Shown here piece after piece: positions 1-5,126 of a stretch of 9,649 nucleotides of DNA. Source of the stretch: Spirochaetaceae bacterium (GTDB taxonomy: Bacteria; Spirochaetota; Spirochaetia; Treponematales; Breznakiellaceae); NCBI GenBank assembly GCA_031257075.1, contig JAIRPM010000075.1:1-9649 (forward strand), read 5' to 3'. Position 1 is the stretch's first letter, and each line of letters opens with the position of its first letter. The notes beneath the pieces were generated by a model. That model did no database searches. It saw only the letters and a list, made by a program, of their open reading frames with translations, and was not told the origin of the DNA. The translations under genes and the position numbers were made by a program.

Positions 1-9
1 GGCCGTGCC

Positions 10-33
10 GATTGCGGGCTTTAGCCCGCAATC
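10..33 (-). terminator. Stem-loop downstream of flgG, possible terminator
   Basis: A perfect 10-bp stem (GATTGCGGGC at 10-19 with GCCCGCAATC at 24-33) closes a 4-nt loop. It lies 8 nt beyond the flgG stop codon on the minus strand. Neither side carries a U-tract, so it could be a weak or Rho-assisted terminator or an mRNA-stabilising 3' hairpin rather than a classic intrinsic terminator. Confidence 0.45.
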
Positions 34-41
34 GTGTTAAT

Positions 42-842
42 CTAGCGTTTGAGGCCGGTTGCGGTAGCAAGCATATTGTCGCTGGTTTGTATAGTGCGGG
101 AATTGAATTCATAGGCGCGTTGGGCAACTATTAAATCAACCATTTCGCGCACTACCGAGACATTAGACATTTCCAGGAATTTGTGAATTGTCTTGCCCAT
201 GCCATCGTAACCCGGCGTGCCCGCGATTGCTTCGCCGGATGCCTGTGTTACCTTAAAGAGATTTTCGCCGACTGCCGTTAAACCTACAGGGTTAGGAAAG
301 CGGTACAATTCAATCTGCCCTACCGGTACGATTTCGTCTTTACCGTCCTGGGGTACCTTTACCTCAACTTTGCCCTGCTGGGTTACGGTAATAGACTGCG
401 GTAAAAAATTCTCCGGCATAATAATGTCCGGCAGCACCCAATAGCCGTTGGACGTAACAAGCCGCCCATCGCTGTCTACTTTGAATGCGCCATCACGGGT
501 GTATGCGTACGTGCCATCGTACATTTGGATGCGAAAAAAACCTTCGCCTTGTATAGCCAAATCGTACACATTTTCTGTGTTTTGAAGGGCGCCTTGCGTA
601 AACATACGCTGCGTAGCCGCAATCTTTACGCCATGCCCCATTTGAATGCCTACCGGCGTTACTGTCTCTTCAGTAGCCGGTGTTCCGGCTATTCTCTGAG
701 TTTGGTAAAGTAAATCTTCAAAATCACCACGCACCTTTTTGAAACCGGATGTGTTCACATTGGCCAAATTGTTGGATATTGTGTCTATATTGGACTGCTG
801 GCCTATCATTCCAGAAGCGCCTGTCCACAAACTTCTAACCAT
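42..842 (-). CDS. flgG: Flagellar basal-body distal rod protein FlgG
   Basis: This encodes a 266-residue distal-rod protein, which forms the driveshaft between the proximal rod and the hook in the spirochete periplasmic flagellum. The N-terminus (MVRSLWTGASGMIGQQ, then NNLANVNTSGFKK) is the Flg_bb_rod signature. The middle has the FlgG pattern YDLAIQGEGFF with a YTRDGAF segment. The C-terminus (EMSNVSVVREMVDLI, AQRAYEFNSR, then DNMLATATGLKR) is the FlgG/FlgE C-terminal helix. The length fits the family (about 260-265). The frame is open up to 899, but the start at 842 is preferred because GGGAGGAG sits 2 nt upstream and the protein then begins exactly at the conserved motif. It is divergent from the molybdenum-hydroxylase-like operon. 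A sigma-28-like box lies just upstream. No anomaly is seen in the coding region. Confidence 0.96.
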   Translation of the reverse strand: MVRSLWTGASGMIGQQSNIDTISNNLANVNTSGFKKVRGDFEDLLYQTQRIAGTPATEETVTPVGIQMGHGVKIAATQRMFTQGALQNTENVYDLAIQGEGFFRIQMYDGTYAYTRDGAFKVDSDGRLVTSNGYWVLPDIIMPENFLPQSITVTQQGKVEVKVPQDGKDEIVPVGQIELYRFPNPVGLTAVGENLFKVTQASGEAIAGTPGYDGMGKTIHKFLEMSNVSVVREMVDLIVAQRAYEFNSRTIQTSDNMLATATGLKR

Positions 843-859
843 AACTCCTCCCATTTCCA

Positions 860-886
860 GTATCGGAATTTCAATTAGTAGAATTA
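860..886 (-). promoter_or_regulatory. Candidate sigma-28 (FliA) promoter of flgG
   Basis: On the minus strand, TCCGATAC (867-860) matches the sigma-28 -10 box GCCGATAA at six of eight bases. TAAT (886-883), 15 nt further upstream, resembles the -35 TAAA. Transcription would start near 853, giving a very short leader in which the GGGAGGAG ribosome binding site comes first. This also argues against the longer open frame that starts at 899. The consensus is established knowledge; its use here is inference. Confidence 0.45.
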
Positions 887-978
887 AACCATAAAACATA
901 CTTGCTCTTGGCGTTCCCGCACTAACTGCCGTAATCCGCCTAACTACTCATTGCCCGCTCCTCACGGTATACTCATAT

Positions 979-2739
979 ATGATGCTTTTAGATGACATTT
1001 CTGTTGCCGGGATGTTCCATGCGGCCTTACTCCGTTCTCCTGCGGCAAAAGGGAAAATCAAAAAGATAGAGATGCCGCAGTTGCGGAATATTGACATTAT
1101 CTTGCCGGCGGCGATTCCGGGGGCAAACCGTTTTCTTGGTGGAAACATGCCTCTTCTTGCGGAGAACGAGGTTTCCTACATAGGGCAGCCGCTCGCTATC
1201 GTTGTTGCTCCCAGCGAACGAGAAGCGGAAATTTTTATCCATGAATGTTCAGTGGCGATAGACGAAGAACCGCCCGCTTACAGCATCGAAACATTTACCA
1301 AAGACAATGTATTCGAAGAATACCGCTTTCAAGATACCGCGCTTTTTACCGGAACCGGTTGTACGACCGTGGGGAATACCTACCAGACGGGCATACAGTA
1401 TCATTGGCCGAACGAGACCTGCGGCGTATTTGCCGAATACCATGAAAATGGCCTTGTTATCAATGTCGCGGCAGAGGATACGGGCGTGGTACAGGCTGCG
1501 GTCGCGTCGGCGCTGGGCAAAGAAACTGCTGATGTGAAAATAAACGCGCTGCCCGCCGGAATTCATTTCGGGTTAAAAACGGTGTACCCTGCCCAAATCG
1601 CCTGTTATGCCGCGCTCGCGGCGCATAGTTGCCGGCAGAGCGTCCGGCTTTTGCTTACGCGGGATGAGGAATTCCTCTATTGCCCCAAACGGGCTCGTTC
1701 ACGCTTTTGTATCAGCAGCGATATTGATAAAAATGGCGTTGTTCAGAAAACAAAAATAGATGCCCGCTACGATTATGGCGCGTGGAATTTTTGGGAGGGG
1801 TCAAATACGCCGGAAGGCGGCGGCGCGCTCAAAGCCGTTTTTACCGCGCTGCGCCAAGTCTATAATTTGGGCGAAATAGAAGAATCCGGGATTGCCGTGC
1901 GCACCAACCTTCCGCCGGCCGGCCCGTTCTGCGGCGGCGGCATTTCCCACGGTGTTTTTGTACTGGAAAACCACATAAGCAATATTGCTGACAGTTTGAA
2001 CATAAACGGCATCGATTGGCGCAAAGAACGCCTATCCAAAGCCTCGTCGGCATTTTCCCCTTCGAATAAAAACCTTCTGGCGGCCTTGCTCGACAAAGCC
2101 GGCGAATTGAGCGGCTATAAACGCAAACGGTCGGCGTATAAAGCGTTGGGAAACTGCCCTGAAGACGAGATAATTCCCCGGCGGGGCATCGGCATCGCCC
2201 TTGTTTCGCTGGAAGCGGCCCTTCCGGCTGTGGCGGTTATTGAGGCGGAAATTGACAAAGTCGGGTATACGCCGCTTATGCGGGGACTTTGGCTCATAAT
2301 CGCTGTTCCCGTCAGTGAAAAACGCCGGCCTATCCAGTCGCCTGCGCCGCGCCATCCGTCAAAGCGCCCACAAAAAGCGATGCGGCGCGCCGTTTTGCAG
2401 GGAACCAACGCCGCGCTCGGCTGGGCTTCTTCCGAAAAGATTGAATACCTTAACGGGCGCCTTGTGCCCGATATAAGTTCGGATTACCGGATATTGAAGC
2501 CCAGCGAGATGCCCGCCGTTCACATCGAATTTACCGAGTACACGCCGGCGGAGGGCGAGCCGAAACCCGAAGAGGAAGTGCTGCTGGACTTGCTCCGGCA
2601 AACGCCTTTTCATATAGTACCGTCCGCCTTTTTGCAGGCAATTTCACAGGCGGCGCAGCATGAGTTTGTAAAAATCCCGCTGAGCGCGGCAAACATCTGG
2701 AATTTTCTCCGCAAACAGCCGGCGTGGAGCGCCTTATGA
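979..2739 (+). CDS. Xanthine dehydrogenase-family molybdopterin-binding (large) subunit, divergent and shortened
   Basis: The 586-residue protein resembles large subunits of molybdenum hydroxylases (xanthine dehydrogenase, CoxL, quinoline or nicotinate oxidoreductases). The N-terminal hammerhead domain is clear: GMFHAALLRSPAAKGKI, then YIGQPLAIVVA. The LLLTRDEEF and TNLPPAGPF segments place the molybdopterin domain. Family signatures are altered: GGGFGGK reads PAGIHFGLK (192-200), and the FRGFG loop reads FCGGG (317-321), with Cys318 for the usual Arg. After RRGIGIALV (about 399-407) the protein runs almost directly into the segment expected after the GQG/cofactor region, so about 150-170 residues are missing relative to the usual length of about 750. 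A GEP motif with Glu527 sits where the catalytic Glu of the family lies, in a weak local match. The frame is uninterrupted. No convincing ribosome binding site precedes the ATG; no in-frame ATG, GTG or TTG lies upstream before the TAA at 892. Its stop overlaps the next start (ATGA). It could be a functional divergent enzyme, a repurposed scaffold, or a decaying gene. Confidence 0.82.
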   Translation: MMLLDDISVAGMFHAALLRSPAAKGKIKKIEMPQLRNIDIILPAAIPGANRFLGGNMPLLAENEVSYIGQPLAIVVAPSEREAEIFIHECSVAIDEEPPAYSIETFTKDNVFEEYRFQDTALFTGTGCTTVGNTYQTGIQYHWPNETCGVFAEYHENGLVINVAAEDTGVVQAAVASALGKETADVKINALPAGIHFGLKTVYPAQIACYAALAAHSCRQSVRLLLTRDEEFLYCPKRARSRFCISSDIDKNGVVQKTKIDARYDYGAWNFWEGSNTPEGGGALKAVFTALRQVYNLGEIEESGIAVRTNLPPAGPFCGGGISHGVFVLENHISNIADSLNINGIDWRKERLSKASSAFSPSNKNLLAALLDKAGELSGYKRKRSAYKALGNCPEDEIIPRRGIGIALVSLEAALPAVAVIEAEIDKVGYTPLMRGLWLIIAVPVSEKRRPIQSPAPRHPSKRPQKAMRRAVLQGTNAALGWASSEKIEYLNGRLVPDISSDYRILKPSEMPAVHIEFTEYTPAEGEPKPEEEVLLDLLRQTPFHIVPSAFLQAISQAAQHEFVKIPLSAANIWNFLRKQPAWSAL

Positions 2740-3221
2740 GAATAACCTTTATTTTGAACGGCGATGATGTGAGCGTGGATGCCAGCCCCGACCGCCGTTT
2801 GGTTGATATACTCCGCAATGAATTTCATTTGACCGGCACACGGGCAGGCTGTCTGGGCGGGCGTTGCGGCGCGTGTACCATTATTTTCAACCGCAGCATA
2901 GTGCCCGCCTGCCTTGTGCCGGTTTTTTACGCGCAGGGAAGTGAAATTGTTACCATTGAAGGGTTTATGCAGACCGATGAATACAAGGATATACAAAAAG
3001 GTTTCCGCGAAGCCGCCGTTGAGAACTGCGGTTTCTGCACCGGCGCAAAGGCGCTGGTAACGGAAAGCCTTTTGGAGAGGAAAAAACTTCCCGGCGCGGA
3101 GGAAATCATCGCGGCGTTTGACAGCATCAAATGCCGTTGTACCGAAGCCCGAAGTTTGGCGGATGCGGTGCTGGCGGCGGCGGGTATCAGGACGCGGAGG
3201 CTCTATGGCAGAACCGACTAG
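2736..3221 (+). CDS. Xanthine dehydrogenase-family [2Fe-2S] (small) subunit
   Basis: This 161-residue protein is a two-cluster ferredoxin-like subunit that would carry electrons between the molybdenum site and the FAD subunit. The plant-type cluster ligands are Cys39, Cys44, Cys47 (CLGGRCGAC) and Cys59 (PACL), followed by the usual VTIEGF. The helical second-cluster ligands are Cys98 and Cys101 (NCGFCTG), Cys133 and Cys135 (KCRCTEA). All eight are present and the length is typical. Residue 97, just before CGFC, is Asn; the family usually has Gln there, which contacts the molybdopterin cofactor. The start at 2736 overlaps the upstream stop as ATGA, with GGAG at 2726-2729, so translation is probably coupled. 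A GTG in frame at 2724 is less likely. The 3' end overlaps the next gene by 17 nt. Confidence 0.92.
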   Translation: MRITFILNGDDVSVDASPDRRLVDILRNEFHLTGTRAGCLGGRCGACTIIFNRSIVPACLVPVFYAQGSEIVTIEGFMQTDEYKDIQKGFREAAVENCGFCTGAKALVTESLLERKKLPGAEEIIAAFDSIKCRCTEARSLADAVLAAAGIRTRRLYGRTD

Positions 3222-4074
3222 CCAGATTTACTTTCCGCTTAGTTTGCAAGAACTTTTTGCGCAATGGCTGCGCCAGCCTGAAGCGCGGCTCTATTCCTGC
3301 GGCACCAGAATCGTCAAATTTCAGCGCGGCTGGCATTTTTTACTGCCGTCGAAAATCATATCGCTGGAAAAAATTGAAGAATTGAAACGTATTAGCCGCA
3401 CCGAACGTTATTTGGAATTGGGCGGGATGGTGCGTCTAAACAAAATTCTTTCACTTGGCCACTATATTCCTGAAGTGCTGCAAACATTCCTTTTGCTTTC
3501 CGAAACGGAATCCATACGCAATTTGGAAACGTTGAACGGCGCCATATTTGCCGGTGTCGATGATAGGGGCGACAACCCGCTGGAGAGCAGTTATCTTGCG
3601 GTGCGCGGCGCAATGTGCGTGCTGGGCGCGAGTTATGAGTTGCGGACGGCGGCCAATTCCCGCTGGACATCGGCTTCGCGGTATTCCAGCGATTTGAAAG
3701 GCGAGTTTCGCAATCCCGAGGAAATCCTTGTGCGTGTCCGCATCCCGCTGGAAAAATGGGACTGGGTGTTATGCCGGAAATTTCCCGCTTACGACAAACT
3801 TAAACGCGAAGAAGGCTACGCCGCCTTTTTGGCCCGCGTTCAAAATGACACCCTGAACGAAATCCGCATAGTGTTTTCAGGAGAAGACCTGCTGCGGGAT
3901 ACCTACAGCGAACATTTGTTCTCCGGCAAAAAACTTCCCTTAACAAAAGATGACACCGGCCGTTTTCTGGAACATTGGCAAACTTTTTTTGAAAATGTAC
4001 CCGGCACTTCGGCCTTTCTAAAACAACGTTACCTCAATTTTCTCTGCGAGGCCGCAAAGAATTTTATGGAATAG
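3205..4074 (+). CDS. Xanthine dehydrogenase-family FAD-binding (medium) subunit, divergent
   Basis: The 289-residue protein has the length and layout of the FAD_binding_5/CO-dehydrogenase flavoprotein subunit, which normally passes electrons from the iron-sulfur subunit to the final acceptor. The N-terminal YFPLSLQEL pattern and the central SIRNLETL ... GDNPLESSYLAVRGA block match the family. The two FAD loops do not: the expected AGGT motif reads SCGT (31-34), and the ATxGGN loop reads ETLNGA (108-113). FAD binding is therefore doubtful or altered. The ATG at 3205 has GGAGG at 3196-3200 and overlaps the upstream gene by 17 nt. A longer open frame from 3118 lacks such support. It is the last gene of the three-gene operon and is followed by a weak hairpin. 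The family call is firm from context and moderate from sequence alone. Confidence 0.8.
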   Translation: MAEPTSQIYFPLSLQELFAQWLRQPEARLYSCGTRIVKFQRGWHFLLPSKIISLEKIEELKRISRTERYLELGGMVRLNKILSLGHYIPEVLQTFLLLSETESIRNLETLNGAIFAGVDDRGDNPLESSYLAVRGAMCVLGASYELRTAANSRWTSASRYSSDLKGEFRNPEEILVRVRIPLEKWDWVLCRKFPAYDKLKREEGYAAFLARVQNDTLNEIRIVFSGEDLLRDTYSEHLFSGKKLPLTKDDTGRFLEHWQTFFENVPGTSAFLKQRYLNFLCEAAKNFME

Positions 4075-4078
4075 CGGC

Positions 4079-4105
4079 CGCCTGTAAACAAACAGGTGCC
4101 TTTCT
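4079..4105 (+). terminator. Weak hairpin after the molybdenum-hydroxylase-like operon
   Basis: CCTGT (4081-4085) pairs with ACAGG (4092-4096), and CG/TG extend the stem by two pairs, one of them a wobble, around a 6-nt loop. A short pyrimidine run, CCTTTCT, follows. It is placed 4 nt after the stop codon of the FAD-type subunit gene, so a terminator role is plausible although the stem is short. Confidence 0.35.
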
Positions 4106-4134
4106 AAAAAAAAACATTGCAGTTAAAATCCTTA

Positions 4135-4282
4135 GGAAGCAGTGATTTATTCAACCGAGAATGAATCAGTGGTTGCTTTCCCTGTAGTTGCGTAATGAAG
4201 CAACTACAGCGGGCAACGCTGTTGCGGCAAGCCTTAAAAATCAAAGGCTTGCCGAAGAGTCAATTTAATCAGTGTTGCTCTT
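4135..4282. other. Array of five adjacent hairpins, possible structured RNA or nested palindromic repeats
   Basis: Five hairpins follow each other with at most 3 nt between them. The first is an imperfect stem at 4135-4181 with an AACCGA loop. The second is a perfect 10-bp stem, CTGTAGTTGC (4182-4191) with GCAACTACAG (4200-4209). The third is a short stem, GCAAC (4213-4217) with GTTGC (4221-4225). The fourth is a perfect 11-bp stem, CGGCAAGCCTT (4225-4235) with AAGGCTTGCCG (4244-4254). The fifth is AAGAG-CAA with TTG-CTCTT (4255-4282), with one bulged T. No open frame with coding character crosses it. It could be a leader or small RNA, or a pile-up of small palindromic repeats. The strand cannot be assigned from the sequence, and I recognise no known RNA family. 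Confidence 0.5.
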
Positions 4283-4310
4283 GAATAAAAGGAGAGAGCG
4301 GGACTGTTAT
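4281..4310 (+). promoter_or_regulatory. Possible sigma-70 promoter for the small helical protein gene
   Basis: TTGAAT (4281-4286) and TGTTAT (4305-4310) are separated by 18 nt and each match four of six consensus bases. Transcription would start near 4317 and leave a leader of about 65 nt that contains the hairpin at 4326-4371. The match is modest, and the -35 box overlaps the end of the hairpin array. Confidence 0.3.
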
Positions 4311-4325
4311 TGTTCCGTTAAAGCG

Positions 4326-4371
4326 GCGCGCCTCTTAAAGAAGCACTGATTTATGCAGTGTGGCGGCGCGC
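4326..4371 (+). promoter_or_regulatory. Leader hairpin directly upstream of a ribosome binding site
   Basis: GCGCGCC (4326-4332) pairs perfectly with GGCGCGC (4365-4371). Inside it a second stem pairs CACTG (4344-4348) with CAGTG (4356-4360). The outer stem ends 2 nt before the AGGAG ribosome binding site (4374-4378) of the gene at 4384, so its folding could affect translation initiation. A regulatory role is inference. Confidence 0.4.
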
Positions 4372-4383
4372 ATAGGAGATACT

Positions 4384-4689
4384 ATGAGTTTTTTTGATAC
4401 AATGAAGAGCGCTTTGAATTCCGGCTGGGAAACGTCCAAAGATTTGGCGGCAAAGGCCGGTTCAAAGGCGCAAGAATTGGGAGAAAAAGGTGTAACAACT
4501 GTAGAAATTAAAAAGTTAGAGTTCGATATTGAACGCTTGATAAAAAAAATGGGTTTGGAAGCCTATCAGTTATTTGCCGAAAACGGTTATGACAAAATCG
4601 AAGCCAGCCATCCGGCAATGGTTTCCATTTTAAACGAAATAGCGGACTTAAAAGCGAGTATCGAAGCAAAACAAGCAGTGTTACATTAA
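4384..4689 (+). CDS. Small helical protein of unknown function (101 aa)
   Basis: This is a 101-residue, charged, almost wholly helical protein. The N-terminal third is amphipathic (FFDTMKSALNSGWETSKDLAAKA, then SKAQELGEKG). A heptad-like coiled-coil segment follows (EIKKLEFDIERLIKKMGLEAYQLF), then a second helix near the C-terminus (ILNEIADLKASIEAKQAVL). It lacks cysteines, a signal peptide and membrane segments. The coiled-coil part resembles small bacterial proteins that carry a zinc ribbon followed by a similar helix, but no ribbon is present here. The start at 4384 is set by AGGAG 5 nt upstream; a GTG in frame at 4360 falls inside the leader hairpin. It stands alone between the hairpin array and a long palindrome, in a separate unit from its neighbours. 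Function is not recognised. Confidence 0.85.
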   Translation: MSFFDTMKSALNSGWETSKDLAAKAGSKAQELGEKGVTTVEIKKLEFDIERLIKKMGLEAYQLFAENGYDKIEASHPAMVSILNEIADLKASIEAKQAVLH

Positions 4690-4692
4690 GGG

Positions 4693-4721
4693 AACTTCTA
4701 AAAATTTCAGTTTTAAAAGTT
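4693..4721 (+). other. AT-rich stem-loop after the small helical protein gene
   Basis: AACTTCTAAAA (4693-4703) pairs with TTTTAAAAGTT (4711-4721) with a single C/A mismatch, around a 7-nt loop. TTTCAG (4705-4710) can instead pair with CTGAAA (4727-4732), so two mutually exclusive folds exist. It begins 3 nt after the stop codon. It may help terminate or stabilise the plus-strand transcript, but no U-tract follows. Confidence 0.35.
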
Positions 4722-4735
4722 TACCGCTGAAAAAT

Positions 4736-4794
4736 GACATTTCTAAGGCAATGCTGATTAGCATCGAGTTAATCAGTATTGCCTTAGAGATGTT
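4736..4794 (-). terminator. Long 25-bp palindrome between convergent genes, terminator for the minus-strand operon
   Basis: The arms 4736-4760 and 4770-4794 pair over 25 bp with only wobble irregularities, closing a 9-nt loop. Read on the minus strand, the hairpin follows the stop at 4822 and is followed immediately by ATTTTT, the layout of an intrinsic terminator. On the plus strand no U-tract follows. The right arm carries AATCAGTATTGC, related to repeats upstream of 4384, so it may also be a palindromic repeat unit. Confidence 0.55.
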
Positions 4795-4821
4795 CTTAAA
4801 AGAGAGTGTGGTTTTTCGCCT

Positions 4822-5118
4822 TCATTTTTGTGCGTCATAATTGTTTTTCCGGCAGAAAAACGCTGTCAGTGCCGCAAAGCCCAGCGGCACAGTTACCAAA
4901 CCGGCGGCGCAGCCAAAAAAAGTTTGCAGATTTATTTTGATGCAAACGACAAGAAGAGCCGCCGCCGTTGCCAGTGATAAAAGGTAGGCTGCTGCGGCCA
5001 GCAATCCGGCGCGGGGGCGGCGGGCGTTTACCAAAAACATCAGGAGCCGTTTGTTGAAGTAAATCCTTGCCAAAGCGGCGCAAATACCGGCGGCGGCGCC
5101 TGCGGCAATCAGTTTCAT
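4822..5118 (-). CDS. Small three-helix membrane protein of unknown function
   Basis: This encodes a 98-residue protein with three predicted membrane helices: about residues 3-20, 38-60 and 66-88. A basic loop (RRPRAG) follows the first helix, and the charged tail ends NNYDAQK. By the positive-inside rule the basic loop would be cytoplasmic. It starts 8 nt after the kinase stop codon, with AAGAAGG upstream, and is therefore probably cotranscribed. The size and helix pattern loosely recall small accessory membrane proteins such as AtpI, but no diagnostic motif is seen and no ATP synthase genes are near. Function not assigned. Confidence 0.72.
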   Translation of the reverse strand: MKLIAAGAAAGICAALARIYFNKRLLMFLVNARRPRAGLLAAAAYLLSLATAAALLVVCIKINLQTFFGCAAGLVTVPLGFAALTAFFCRKNNYDAQK

Positions 5119-5126
5119 AGCCTTCT

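Noticed and set aside
843..899. Longer FlgG start at 899 adding 19 residues
   Set aside because: The extra residues precede the conserved FlgG N-terminus, the strong GGGAGGAG site serves the ATG at 842, and the candidate promoter lies inside the extension.
968..973. TATACT as a -10 box for the molybdenum-hydroxylase-like operon
   Set aside because: No acceptable -35 element lies 16-18 nt upstream and the box is only 6 nt before the ATG.
979..2739. A frameshift hiding the missing large-subunit segment in another frame
   Set aside because: The frame runs on without a break from RRGIGIALV into the C-terminal block, with no room in the sequence for the missing 150-170 residues.
1249..2818. Several minus-strand open frames of 70-107 aa under the large subunit gene
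   Set aside because: They are antisense to a gene with clear family similarity and have Arg/Pro-rich composition typical of shadow frames.
3118..3204. Upstream start for the FAD-type subunit at 3118
   Set aside because: The extension lies wholly within the small subunit gene, is Arg/Trp-rich, and the GGAGG at 3196-3200 points to the ATG at 3205.
4135..4794. Repeated cores considered as a CRISPR array
   Set aside because: Repeats are short, imperfect, in both orientations and unevenly spaced, with no regular spacers and no cas genes.
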